Assembly: GCF_014529535.1 (NCBI RefSeq)
Contig: NC_050736.1
Coordinates: forward strand, 682,001-746,000
DNA length: 64,000 nucleotides
Direction of reading: 5' to 3'
Source of the DNA: Bradysia coprophila
Lineage: Eukaryota > Arthropoda > Insecta > Diptera > Sciaridae
Below, in pieces: positions 33,662 to 45,829 of the stretch (the stretch's first letter is position 1; the number at the start of each line of letters is the position of its first letter). Below the pieces are notes generated by a model, which saw nothing but the letters and a program-made list of their open reading frames with translations, ran no database searches and had not been told where the DNA came from. The position numbers and the translations under genes are program-made.

Positions 33662-33850
33662 CATGCTCGCGTTGTGTTTTGCCTTATTTTCTCCCCTCAA
33701 CAGGCCGTGACAAAACTGTATCGAACGACATTTCTAGTGAGAAAAGTATGCTGCACTTTTCTCATTTGAACTGTCACTTTGTTTGTTTCGTGGAGAAAAA
33801 CGGCAAAACACACTCTTCGTTCTGGCCACAAACATCACTCTTGTAGGAAT
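33657..33850. repeat. Dispersed repeat, matched by an inverted copy at 50451-50690
   Basis: TTTCATGCTCGCGTTGTG, TGCCTTATTTT, ATTTCTAGTGAG, GAACTGTCACTTTGTTT and GGAGAAAAAC occur here and, in the same order on the opposite strand, at 50451-50690. Confidence 0.65.
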
Positions 33851-33957
33851 TTCCCATTTTCTCTCCTCGATACACAAATAACTATTTTATGCTGAGGGCC
33901 TACATTACGAGAAAAATTCAGAAATTTATGCCCAATACAAAAAAGAGCATTAATTTG

Positions 33958-34098
33958 TAGTTATTTACATAACAAGGGATAAAAAGTTGCAAGGTCTCGT
34001 TTTCTTGTGGTTATTGACCTCGGCTTCGCCACGGATCAAAAAAATTCAAACAAAAACTCTACTTTTCAACTTTTTATCCCTTGTTTTGTAAATAACTA
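33958..34098. mobile_element. Foldback MITE
   Basis: 141 bp with inverted ends TAGTTATTTACATAACAAGG (left) and TAGTTATTTACAAAACAAGG (right, reversed); arms extend about 33 bp through GATAAAAAGTTG. The TAGTTATTT end motif also appears next to the double-hairpin repeats at about 31360 and 34190. Confidence 0.75.
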
Positions 34099-34198
34099 TT
34101 ACATCCTTTTGAAACCTAAACCAATTTTCTTGTTTTCTCTAGGTGTGTAATTCGCCACTTTCGACGCTAGGGAAAACAAAAGCATGTAATAGTTATTT

Positions 34199-34269
34199 GT
34201 GTATCTGTTTTGGACGATTGTTTTTAGGCAATTTCGCGAGTTGTAGCCCGAACGAAGTGAGGGCTACAC
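34199..34269. repeat. Double-hairpin dispersed repeat, copy 3 (partial)
   Basis: GTATCTGTTTTGGACGATTG followed by TTTTTAGGCAATTTCGCGAG and the GTAGCCC/GGGCTAC hairpin seen in copy 2. Confidence 0.65.
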
Positions 34270-34527
34270 CTAAAAAAATCTTGTCTAGCTTAGCTGTAGT
34301 CTTTGTACGAATGTACTGTACAAATTCGCGACAAGTACATTATGTTAACGTAGCAGTAATATTTACAGCACAGCTGTATAAATGTACAGTTAAGCGAACG
34401 TTGATTCCCTGATCCAAAATTAAAAATTGTACAGAAAATATAGTCAAAATCCACCATTTTTCATTGTTATATTATTTAGTACGTTAAATTATATTAACTA
34501 AATTAACTAAATTGAAAAAAAAAAAAA

Positions 34528-34595
34528 TTGGCGCTAACTGCGGCTAGAACCCATAACCTCCGACACTCTAGTCCACCACCTTACTCATGCGCCAA
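34528..34595 (-). other. tRNA-derived sequence (tRNA pseudogene or SINE head)
   Basis: Read on the minus strand, TTGGCGC at the 5' end pairs perfectly with GCGCCAA at the 3' end over 68 nt. In between are a D-arm-like GAGTAAGG, GTGGACTAGAG (as in Ser tRNAs with an AGA-type loop) and a B-box-like GGGTTCTAGCC. A run of 13 T residues follows, a strong Pol III terminator. The T-stem does not pair well, so I do not call an active tRNA. Confidence 0.55.
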
Positions 34596-35572
34596 CTCAG
34601 AACTTGTGTTTGGTAAACGATATGTCAAAGAGATCTTATAATATCGTACGTCTCCATAGTACTGTTTTTCTGAACAGTATTGTGAAATTGAACTTCAAAA
34701 GTTCTCATATTCTTATACTGTTGTGCTGTAATGTAAAATGTCAAAATATCGAAAATAATTGAGAAATACTAGAATTTTTTTTTATTTTTTTTAGTAGATT
34801 TCGTTAAAATTAATCCTAAATTTGTACCTGTACATGACACAAATTCCACCAATGGAGTGGCTTCTATTCTTAACAAAAATTACCCTTCTCTATTTATCCA
34901 GAACCATGGAAACTTTGTTTTTTTTTTTTGAAAAATGTGTTTTTTCAATTAGTAGTTTTCATTTATTGAAACTGATTGTCCGAACTTAGTCCAAACTAGG
35001 CATGCCCTGAAAGTACTTGACTTCAGCTTTCCAACGAGCGCACATTTAGCAGCCGTAAAATGAGTCCGAAAAACATCCTTTTTCGACCTTCTAAGGTCAG
35101 CCACTATCAACCAAAAGTGACTAGAGACTATCTGAAGCCTGCTTTGAGATCTAAGGGCAACATTTAAAACCATGTATATATCAATCATAGACGAAATGGG
35201 TCCGATTTGGATAGGTGGATTTTCAAAAGAATTCCTCACAACAACTTTTAAAGCCTTTTACCTCTTGAGAAAACGGATTGTATTAAGTTGTTGATATCCA
35301 AAATAGAATTTATCGTCATTTACAATTATTTTATTGATCAACAAGAAAACAGGACTTTCGTCGGCTTAATTTTCGACGTATTTAGTGGTGGACACAAATC
35401 ACTGAGCGAGAAGTACCACTAAAATAATTTATTATCGCCCATAAGACTATAACCTCAATATTACTAAGAATGAAAATGTCAGTAGTAACACAAAAAAATA
35501 CTTAGGTTATGTTTATATATAGATCATCTTCATAGCCGATTGAAATGTCATCCACGTCAAGAAATGCCATCC

Positions 35573-35790
35573 CAACGCACTGCTCCTAGCATGAACATAA
35601 GAAATATTTGGAGGCTAATGAAGTCACAGTAGGCACTGCGTTTCTTTCGTAAAGATAAAGATAGATGACTTGTTTTCGTTGTATGAGTTAAAACACACAA
35701 TACAATCAATCTTAAGCGGTAGCTGTCATCACAAAAGCCTCCAAATTGGATATTTGTCAAAGTAGTGTTCATGCTAGGAGCAGTGCGTTG
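35573..35790. mobile_element. MITE with CAACGCACTG ends and 7-bp TSD
   Basis: 218 bp. Perfect inverted ends of 24 bp beginning CAACGCACTGCTCC. GCCATCC flanks both sides (35566-35572 and 35791-35797). An internal GGAGGCT/AGCCTCC pair extends the foldback. The end sequence resembles that of the element at 41638-41798. Confidence 0.8.
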
Positions 35791-36704
35791 GCCATCCACG
35801 TTAAAAAAATTTCATACACATGAATGAATGAACGAAACATTTAACGAAACTTAAGTGAGGTTACGTTTGAATAATAGTCGGTTCGTGCTTGGATCATTTT
35901 GTTCGGCGAAGCCGTTGCAAATCTATAATTTGTTTACGAAAATAGTTATTTATGTATAACTCGGTGCGTTAATAAAACGTCAGTTGCACATAATCCGTCT
36001 TATTTACATAAAATCTGGTTTCTACATTTAGCGTACTTTAATAGAAATTTTACCGACCCTGAAAATAGTTAGTCATAAATTTTTTTGATGTGATTTCATC
36101 AAAGATTCCATCGCATAAGGAATATGAAATGCTTTAAATTGATATCCGGAAGGATAAAAGATGCGAGTAGAGGCATCAGAAAATCTGCTATCTACAACGA
36201 CAGCTTTTACCGTCAATTACACTAAAAAAAATCTTTCATTATTCCAGTTCATTTATTCACCGCTGAATTTATGAATTACGAATAAATCTAGAATTGTATT
36301 GAAATGTCATGCAGTTTTTAGTCTTGATATTATGGAAGTTTCCACGACCTACATTCAATTTGAATTATTCAAACTGTCATTCGTTCAGCTACCACGACTT
36401 ACATTCAAACTGTCATTCGTTCAGCTATATTGTACATTTTACATCTCAATAGTACTTTGGATCTGTCACAAATCATGTACTGCTCTGCTGTACAAATTCG
36501 CGACAAGTACATTTGGTAACTTAACAGTGCAGTAGTACATCTTAGCTGTACATAGTACTGTCATTCCGTTCAACATTCAACAATTACGTAGAATAATATT
36601 CTACTAGAATATACAGATATGCTGAAAACTAATGTTCAGCTATGTTGTAAAATGAACAGCAGAGTTACCATACGCAAATATTTTTTTTATAGGTGTACAT
36701 GCGA

Positions 36705-36820
36705 AAGTGCCTAAAATCAATCGTCCAAAACAGATACTCAAAAAATGTTTCATGTAAGGGGTCGAAAACCAGAGAAAAATCTTAAAACTCCCTCATTTTC
36801 GGCCCCGACACATGAAAATG
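36705..36820. repeat. Double-hairpin dispersed repeat, copy 4
   Basis: GCGAAAGTGCCTAAAATCAA, TCGTCCAAAACAGATACTC, then the GGTCGAAAACCAGAGAAAAA and TTTTCGGCCCCGACACATGA segments of copy 1 in the reverse arrangement. Confidence 0.65.
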
Positions 36821-37339
36821 AAATAAAAGATTTTGTATGAAACACTTTATAGGGAATACATTGAATGAAAGAAGTAACAGATTTAATCGTTATATATGGC
36901 GATACGCTTGATACTTCTAACCTCTTTAGCCTCTTTCTAGGATTTGCTGATCTGTAATCTTCGATTTTCCGCAGCAGCTTCCGATGATCTCAATAGTCAA
37001 AAAGAATGAATTAATGTGACCTTTCGGAGAAGAAATAAGGTTATTGTGGTGGATTGTTGTGCAATACGGGGACTTTGAAATTTGAATAAATTTTCGTCAT
37101 TTTGGGCGTTAGTGTTCAGTCCTTATTCGGGTACCAGTTTCTAGGGCGCCATTGATTTCCTGAACGTCACGGGGATAGGTGACTTGTACAAAATGTCCAT
37201 GTGGAAAAGGTGGCGCTGTTAAAGTGTCCATTTTATGTTGCAAGAGTAAAAGCACCTCAAACCGGAAAAAAGTTGACAAAACATCCCAGGTACCTCAATC
37301 AAAAATTCAACACTTTTCGTAGGTGAAAAAAGTTCTTCG

Positions 37340-37345
37340 TTTATT
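37340..37345 (-). promoter_or_regulatory. Poly(A) signal AATAAA (minus)
   Basis: AATAAA 55 bp past the strumpellin stop at 37400. Confidence 0.5.
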
Positions 37346-37399
37346 GTCCGAATTTAGTTTAGTTTGAGTGAATTTTTTTGCAAGAAAATATATGAAAAA

Positions 37400-40300
37400 C
37401 TAAACATCGACGCTATAAAATTGACCTAAATATTTAAACTGACTGTGAATCATATCCGGCAGTAAATCATTTTGAATGTTAAATGTTTTCGACAGCATGA
37501 GGTAGAAGACAACAGCATTCTTGGCCGGTTTCTTCAACGACGTTGATCTGCAAAAGAAAACGTTGAAATTCAATTTCAATGACCACAAGCACAATTTATA
37601 GATTGAAAACTGACCTAAGATCAACGTTCAGATGAACCATAATGTACTGAGCCAGATGCTCCAATACCAATTTAACCACATCCCGATGGAACTGTCTGAG
37701 TAGGCAAATCATGCCGTGATAGAAGGCCTTTTCGTCAACAGCAGCCGGACTGAAATTGTTATTGATTTTGTCCAAACTGTTGATGATGAATATGAAAAAG
37801 TAGACGCCGTGGTATTGAGTGTTTGTGGTGGAGACGTAAACTTTATGATTCGGATTGTACAAGCCACAACATTCCAGATATGTGTTTAGTTGACCGAGCG
37901 TATCGGAGGTCGGCAGTGGTTTCGATACATCGAGAGAATGTTCTTTTATTTCCAACAAAATTGCGCTGTAAATTCAAACAAATTCATAGTCAATGAACCA
38001 GCTAAACGTTCTATTCAAACGGCTCACTCATTCAGTGTACGCAAGGCGTGCTCATAGTTCCTTGCATAAAATCGGCAATTCTTATTCAGTTGAAAGGCAA
38101 TTTCTGTGCGCAATATTTGCAATTGTCCCACATTCAAAATACATCGAAGACTTGCCACATTATCGTTGAATTTACTGACGTTTGCGTAATAATTCTTGGT
38201 ATCCGGTCCGAATACGTTTGGTACGCCATCCTTGAATTCATCCAATATTTTCTTGTACTTTGCATCATTTGTCGAGTTTTTCTGGAACATTGCTAGAAAT
38301 GCCTGCAAGTTGACTACCAACAGATGACAGATAATTTTATCCATTCCCTGCAAAAATGCTGGACCAATAATCTTTGAAATGTTGGTGAAGAATTTCAAGT
38401 TCAGAGTATCGTCGTCCTTGGAGCCGATTTTAAAGTCGTTGCGAAGCTCATTGTAGTAGGAGTTTCTAAACAAAAAACGAATTTTTCACTCTGACAAAGC
38501 GATTAGTAATTAATAGCCAACATACTCAATCGACGATAGAATCTTCCGGACAAAGTCACCGATGAAGCTTAATGATATGTCTTTTTGAACTCGTAATATC
38601 TTCTCGTTCTTGGGATACTCTAATATTGCCATGTACTCCTTCCGGACACATTTGTTAATTACACGATAAAGCTGTAAAAGAAGAGAAATTTAAAAAAAAA
38701 ATGGAAAGAGTATTCCTTCAGGTTCCGTCCTACCTCCTCTTCAAAGATCTTCAATCCATTTGTGTGTAAATAATCTTGAATGTAATCCAACGACCAACGA
38801 TACTTATTGATCGATTTAGCAATGTCTTTCAACGCAGACTTCAATTCATTTTCCTTCATATGTCCACTCTTATGCGATATAGTTCCATTGAATACAATCT
38901 CCAAATGTTTTCCCAATTCTTTCCTTATACTGTCCTCAAGCAACTGTTTCGGATTCAGTTCTACCGTTCCGACCAAAGTTGTGTTCATTGAAAGAATATT
39001 GTCGGCCAGCGAAGATATTTTAAGCGTCAAGCTAGCAATCTGTTTACGGGCAGCCAACGTTCTCGGCAATTCGTTGGTATCCGTGGTAAAATAGTCGATG
39101 ATCGAATCGAAAATGTATTGGGGAATGATTTGAACGAAGGTTCGCATAAATTTAACCAATTCGTTGCTGTAATAACCGGATACAGATTCTAGGTCGTAGC
39201 TGTGCGCTTGATTGATTCGTAGCAACGGCACCTCTAAGGCACTGGCCAATTTAAGGATAACCTCTCGAAACGGAAATACTGAATTGTTCGGCGAATTAAT
39301 CAGCCATTTTTGCATGATGTCCGTGTAATTGCTGATGTTTATGAAAGCATAACTGAAGTCGCCGATCAATTGGATGTTGATGAGTGTGTCCTCGTTAATT
39401 TTAACGATTGTAATCATCTCTTCCAAATATTGCCGGCACTCCATCAGATGTTGCTTGATCTGCATATTTGCATCCAAATTATGAAATTCCTCAACCTCCT
39501 CGAGGACCTTACGCAGTTGGATCATTTTTCGTTCAGATACATGACGATTATCCAATGACAACAGTTCGATCTCTTTGCCAATGTCGACAAACCATTTCAT
39601 CAGGCTGTCGTTCTTCTTTACCTTGTGCAACGCTTTCTGTCCCGAAAAAACTTCACTCAATTCAATGATTCGTTCCATCGTTTCACTCTTCAACGCATTC
39701 CACTTGCTCTCCTTGGCACCCAACAACTGCGAAACATTTTCTCGAACCTTATTCTCCAGTTGACTTATACCGAGCAGCATTTCCACAATCTCATTACTTT
39801 TGAAATTCGCGCCGTTGATTTGCTTGTAGAATTCGGAATGATAGTCCGTGTTGGAGAATTGAATATTCGAGGGGAATGTGTGCAGCATAATCCATCGAAA
39901 CGAGATATTCCATTCGCGAAGTATAACCAGAATTTTCGTAATGTTCTCTTCCAGCATAGCATCGTTCCTAGATTTCAAACAGTTCTGCAATTTTTCGAAG
40001 TGCTTGTTTGCTATTTCCTTGATGTTGGTTGGTTTGGTTGTGTTTTTCAATGCTTCCAATGCAGCTGGATGAGCCACCCAAGAATCCATCAGATTGATCG
40101 TGATGCCCATATAAATCGGCACGATCCAATTATCTGGGAAGCTGTAGCATAAGAATATGTGAAGGTCCTTTCCGCTGCATTAGAACTCGAGTACAACTTA
40201 CAATTTGTCGACAATTCCGCGCATCGACGCGAATTCTTTATCAAGAAATTTCGTGGAGAAATACAGGCAGACGTATAGCATAGCTGCTTGATTGGCTAAC

Positions 40301-41306
40301 GCAGTTGAACTGTGTTCGGGTCTCGGATAGACGGACAGTTGATTGTAGATGTCATCTGATCGTAGCTTGCCTATAACCATTTCGATTAGGGTTTCGTCAA
40401 GTTGAGTACGCCTGGTGTGATGACAATGTAAGATGTAGAAACTTTTCTAGAATCCGACAGATCAAAAGCTTACGGTTTCTTACCTGAAATAATTTCCTGG
40501 ATAGTCGGACGTTTTCTTATCATTTGATTTTGTTGATCGCAACAATTTGCAAACATTTTCGATATTAGCGCTCTCCCTACTCGCTTCCATTTTATACCGA
40601 AGATACGAAATGATCAGACGCTCTCTGATAAGATCAGGGATGTAAAAGTCAACTACCAGTAAGGCTACACCATATAGATACACGGATTCAACCTAAATAT
40701 TGGTAATTGGCACCATGTAAGCTCTAAGTACAATTTCCAGTAAATTTATAGTTTTGCCTACCAACAGTTGCTTTCCTTCAACATCCTGAAAAATTGTCTC
40801 CAACGTTTGTTGAATGTAGACACCACTGCTCAGATCCTTAACAAAACTATTCAACGTTATGGCATATTGGTAGATACTTTCAAAGGCCAAATAGAATCGA
40901 TTTAGAATTTCGAAATATTTATCACGAAAGACATCGTCCAGCTCTTTCAAGTTCTAAAAGTGCCATTTAAATAATTCGTTGCCTCTCATTTTCAATCATT
41001 TTGAAATAATTTACCGTATCATTGGTGAACATCTTGGCAAGCTCGTCAACTTTCTCAAAGTACCCGAAATCGTGGATAAGGTCCACATACTTGCTTTTCT
41101 TCAAAACATTGGGCTTTAGCCTAAAATGCCACGAGTTGCAATGACCATTTTGTTATTTTACATTAACCATTTTTAACTCACTGAAATACGTCTGGTATGT
41201 GGTCTTTGAGTCGGCAAACCTCAGCTATAATAGCGTTTCCAGCAGCTACGATTTGAAGTAAGTTCTGACCACAAATATTGTCTTTGGCAATGAATTCAGC
41301 AGCCAT
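37400..41306 (-). CDS. WASHC5: Strumpellin, WASH complex subunit 5
   Basis: Ten coding exons (5' to 3'): 41306-41182, 41120-41015, 40953-40762, 40692-40484, 40411-40202, 40141-38734, 38671-38526, 38465-38028, 37965-37615, 37547-37400. They sum to 3333 nt, 1110 residues plus stop, against 1159 in human. Every junction is GT-AG and in phase; all introns are 60-72 nt. Recognisable strumpellin segments run along the whole length: [18 protein letters not shown] near the N-terminus, [74 protein letters not shown] and [18 protein letters not shown]. In known systems strumpellin is a scaffold of the endosomal WASH complex that activates Arp2/3-driven actin assembly for cargo sorting. The gene looks intact. 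Its start faces the 42564 gene across 1.26 kb. Confidence 0.96.
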
Positions 41307-42563
41307 TTTTGCAAACTTAGTATTTTAGTGCTCAATCTGCAAAGAAATATTGAATGGATGGTACAGAATGATTCTTCGATATTAAAAGGCTATGTCATCT
41401 GTTATCAACACCGAAGACAAAAAGAAATAATTAGTTCTAACTAACGTCGACTCATATAGCAGTGTGTATGTTACAACCATTGAAGTGAAAGATTTTATTT
41501 AAGTCGGTCGAAAATACTTACATCAAAATGAAGTAGAAGATTCTGCAACGGCTTCAATGAAATGCTACGAGAGGTTCAACTAAGCTTCTGATATATGTAC
41601 GTTTGCAAAAAGTAGTTAGGAAGAGAATGGTTAGAAGCAACGCACTTCAAGCAAAAGTGCTTCGAGTGGCTGCCAAATAGAGTCGAGAATAGAGTACTAT
41701 TTTGCATTCCAGATTTTTTTACAGTGCCAAAATTTGTTCGATACACTGTTCCGTTTCAGTACTCTATTTAGAGGACAACTCATGCTTGAAATGCGTTGTT
41801 AGAAGGTAAAAGAACTGTTTAACAACATGTATTATGAGGTAGATAAAAATCGAAAAAGAATGCAATGATTCTGATGCACCGGAATGCAACTGAGCCGATT
41901 GATTAAAAATGCTGCACTTATTTACTTAGGGCACAACATACCTTGACTGATTATTTTGAATTTGTTGTAATGTTTTCTCAAGTGGAATTTGATGCTATAT
42001 TCTCAACTTCAGCTCTAGTCATGTTTCACGTTGAACCCAAAAATCTAAGAAAATGACTGTGTTGATGAAAACAGTTCCGAGAACAATTGAAATTATTTAT
42101 TTTGATGGAAAACAAAAAAAAAATGGGCAAGAACAGATGATTTGACATCTCAGCGAACTGAATGCGATTATGATGTCAATATAATTGAAGACTCTCACGG
42201 TCGATATGGACCATATCATATGGTCAATATTTTACAATATTTCTATGCTTTTTGGGTGAAATATTTGAAATCCTCCAAGTACCACATGAAGGAAGGGCAT
42301 ATCTACAAAGTTATATGTTTCTGATACATCTTCATATAAAAATTTAAAATAGAAAAATCGTCTTTGTTTCCTGTCTATACAAAACACTAACACTACAGAT
42401 ACGTACGCAAACTCTTTGGTTGCGTTCTTCTGCAAAGAGAGAGAAAAGAAGCAAAACAAACTGAAACTGTTTTCTCTGTTGACATGCGCCTGGTAAAAAT
42501 GTCAATGTCAGAAACCATACAAAAATATTGAAAATTCACCCAGCCCAAAACTTGAAGAAAAAG
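41307..42563. promoter_or_regulatory. Divergent intergenic region, probable shared promoter zone
   Basis: Separates the start codons of strumpellin (minus) and the 42564 gene (plus). It holds a MITE at 41638-41798. I could not assign a TATA box or initiator with confidence. Confidence 0.4.
41638..41798. mobile_element. MITE with CAACGCA ends and 7-bp TSD
   Basis: 161 bp; ends CAACGCACTTCAAGCA and, reversed, CAACGCATTTCAAGCA. Inner pairing includes AGAGTACT/AGTACTCT. TTAGAAG flanks both sides (41631-41637 and 41799-41805). Same CAACGCA start and 7-bp duplication as the 35573 element, so the two probably share a transposase source. Confidence 0.82.
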
Positions 42564-43772
42564 ATGGCTAACAGGAAGATGACTGCCGATAAGGTAAGTT
42601 TCATTTTAAAATTTAAAAACAATTCCAGACTGTAACGATTCGTTGTCCAATCCATTTAGTTGAGAGGCCATGTCCAGGAAACGTTCAATAACATCCGTTC
42701 CGCGCTGGACATTCGCGAGAAATTGTTAATACGACAAATTGATGCCATTCATCATCAAAATCGGCACAGAAAGACGAAATTGATTGATCAGATGAAATTT
42801 CTTCCCGATAATCAGGAAAATGTGTTGGCTAACATCCGTGTGTTGGGGAAATTCAATTTGGACAATTTTCAAACCAGCGAACCATTCATTGTCGAAGACT
42901 ACATTTCACCAAACGATGACCATGACTTCATGCACAAAGGATTTAATGGTAATGTTGAATCCAATGTGGACAGTATGGATGTATCAACCGTGCTAGACTT
43001 CTCCAACAACAAAGCGTTGATCAACGAAAACGCAAACAATATCAACGACAGTATCATCAACATCACACTGAATGAATCAAGGGAATTGATTGAAGAGTCC
43101 AGGGAATTGATTGAAAGGGCAAAGTTGTTTGATCTGGATGAATTGTTGGCAGAACCGGAAAAGGTGTCAGTGGATGAGGAACCGGTGACGAAAGTTAAAC
43201 GAAACTCACAAAAGATTAAGATACACAATTGCAGCGGAACAATCAATCTTAAAAACATTTCAAAACTGACGATTAATACGAATTGTCGTGGCACTGATAA
43301 AAAGGACAATTTAACATTCACAACATCGTCATCGGGCACCAATTCGTCAACCCCGACCGGGAATGATGCTAACTGTGCCACATACAACTGTGAATTCTAT
43401 AATCGACTAATTAACGAAATCAAAAATTGCATCAGGCGTTCCGATAACAGTGATATGCCGAGCAGCACCAGGGACAGTAGTTTATTGAACAAGAATAGCA
43501 GCAGTGCATTTACACCCGATTCGAATAGTTTTGATTCACATTGTAAGAAAATTCTGCTGAAAAATATAAAAAATTTGAAAATTCAAATACCGGACGCGGA
43601 CGGCAGTCACCAGTTAAGTGGATATTTGGATGCAAATACCATCACACATCCGGTGCAAATTGAGGAATGGCTGAAGCAGATAATTTCAGAAACAGAAATC
43701 GAACCAATGCAAAATGTTGAGATATTAGAGCATACCATCATAAATACGCCGTCAACGCCAACGAGCCCATAA
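42564..43772 (+). CDS. Uncharacterised protein with N-terminal helical segment
   Basis: Exons 42564-42593 and 42660-43772, joined over a 66-nt intron (AAG|GTAAGT ... TTTAG), give 380 residues from MANRKMTADKLRGHVQETF. Residues about 10-60 are strongly helical and charged (IRSALDIREKLLIRQIDAIH), possibly a coiled coil. The centre is Asn/Ser/Asp-rich and likely disordered; SRELIEESRELIERAKLF contains a short internal duplication. Near the end are KILLKNIKNLKIQIPD and an IEEWLKQI motif. AATAAA at 44340-44345 could end the transcript. I do not recognise the family. The N-terminal helix plus a C-terminal EWL motif loosely recalls NCOA4/ARA70 proteins, but that is a guess. Confidence 0.75.
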
Positions 43773-44339
43773 GATAAATGGTTTCAGTAGACACTTTTAC
43801 AGACGGCGACGGTACCAGTTATCGACGAAAGTTAAGAGAAGGGCTCTGGTTATTGTGGTCCTTCAATAGCGAAATGTATAAACTGAAGTGAAACACTAAA
43901 AAATATTGGATTAAAAGTAGTTCGACAATCTTGGTGACATGGTTGCCGTCTGTGACAGGTTGAAAATAATATTTAAATTTAAACACTCCATCACTCTACC
44001 AATGAAACTGATATACTAATGTACTTATGAATTGAAAAAGAAAAACCATAATTTTAACGTCTTTGTAAGCACATTGTTGCGCTTATATGTTTTTATGTAT
44101 TGATAAGCTTTCGACGTAACACTCATTTTTCGCGTAGTGATATTCATTCCAGTGAATTAAGCATCGATTTATTGTGTTGCTTCTGCGATTTTACTTTTTA
44201 AACATTATACCTCTTAAGAACTATTTTTTTTTGTGAAAATATATTAAATTGGTGCAGTGCATGAACACAAATATATTTATTCAGTTCACCCGAATCGAAG
44301 AGAATTGTTTAGGCATTTTTGATTTGATGTGAATGACTC

Positions 44340-44345
44340 AATAAA
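44340..44345 (+). promoter_or_regulatory. Poly(A) signal AATAAA (plus)
   Basis: AATAAA about 570 bp after the stop of the 42564 gene; the best-placed candidate in a clear 3' UTR-like stretch. Confidence 0.35.
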
Positions 44346-45249
44346 ATTTTAATTGTAGTTGAAACGAATTGGTTTTTAATTTAGAATTAAATCTGGCGAA
44401 AGCATGCAATCTGAAAGCTGAAACTTTACCGAGACCTGTATAATTAAACTTCAGTGGCCTAGTGGAATCATCAAATATCATACTGAGAGCCCGGAACGAG
44501 AATTCCATAAAATGATGGTAATTGGTGAATTGAAAATGTCTTTATGAGAGTTATGGGTAGAAATGCTGGAAAAATTATTGCTTTGCTTCGATGTATTAGT
44601 CCGAGACAAAGAAGAAAGTGCCAATTACGCAAATAACTTAGATCTCATTTTAAAACAGCACATTAGTGGATATGCTAGATATTTCTGTTGGTTTTAGCAG
44701 ATCACCAGAAATAATAATGAATCCGGAGTGATACAAATGAACAGAAAATTTTATTAGCAATGTTCGAAATGAATAATTACTAAAAACTGAATGATCAAAA
44801 ACACCTATTCGTTACACACTAAATTGATACAGAGACTTCTAGATTATTCCGATTACTCATAATCCAAAACTCTTCCTTAATCAGAATAATCCTCTACTCC
44901 TCCTTAATCAAGATAATTTAATTTGAAATGCGAATGACCAATAATCGCAATTTGTCCTTCGTGCATCCAAAATTCTTTCACGTAAACCGATTGATTCTAC
45001 TATTTCTTCTATTTCTATTGCCGTAGGGTGAGTACCGATTCGCAACGATTAGAACTTATAATAATATTGGCTGGACTATGACATACATAACCATATTACT
45101 CCCAACTCCACCAACACCATAACCGATTCTAAAACTGTTCACGTTTCTCATTGAGTTATTTAATTCTTCCATAGTCGCTTCCACCATTCCGCGACTAATT
45201 CTAAATTCTCCCATGATCACTTCCAGAATGCTGTTTCTATCATCAACGA

Positions 45250-45827
45250 GGGATTCTTTTGACCCTTGAAGCCAAAACCACTTTCAAAAAGATTCTTCGA
45301 AGTTTGTGTGGCTGGTGAAAGGTGATCAAAAACCGAAAACTTGCACTTTTTTTACAAACATTTCTCCAGTTACGCGAGCCGTACAGGGTCGTGTGGGGTG
45401 TCATTAGAAAGGTAATCACATGTACTATTGAGCCGAATAGAGGCTTATTGGGTTTAAACTTCATCCACACTGAAATATGTGCAGTTGAAGTTTTCAACCG
45501 AAGGTTTACACGGTTCTTACTGAAATTTCTCGAGGTACAGAAAACGTACATGGTCATATAGTGTGTCATTTGAAAGGTAATTTAATGTGCTTTTAGGCCA
45601 AATAGGGTCTTATGAAGTTTGGATGCATTTATGATGAAATATGTACACCTAAACATTTCAATTTCTATTCTAATGAATTACCTCACACGACTTTGTACGT
45701 TTCGTGTAGCCGGAGAAATTTCTATAAGAAAAATGCATTGGTTTGGTTTTCGATCATCTCTTGGCAGCCAAATAGAAAAATCGAGAAATTTTTTCGAACG
45801 TGGTTTTGGCTTCTAGGGATCAATACT
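45250..45827. repeat. Degenerate large foldback with internal direct repeats
   Basis: Left (about 45256-45390) and right (about 45690-45820) parts are diverged inverted copies: GAAGCCAAAACCAC and ATTTCTCC occur in both in opposite orientation. Between them two diverged direct copies (from about 45384 and about 45546) share GTGTCATT-GAAAGGTAAT and GAAATATGTRCA. Probably an old non-autonomous DNA element. Confidence 0.5.
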
Positions 45828-45829
45828 TA

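Larger units (their letters stand above)
28849..37339. other. Intergenic, repeat-rich; likely upstream region of LMX1-class gene
   Basis: Probably contains the missing 5' exon and promoter of the LMX1-class gene, which I could not locate. Repeats: 29119-29310, 31171-31369, 31540-31640, 33530-33661, 33657-33850, 33958-34098, 34199-34269, 35573-35790, 36705-36820, and a tRNA-derived sequence at 34528-34595. A tandem duplication of about 35 bp (TTACATTCAAACTGTCATTC type) lies at 36345-36430. Confidence 0.5.
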
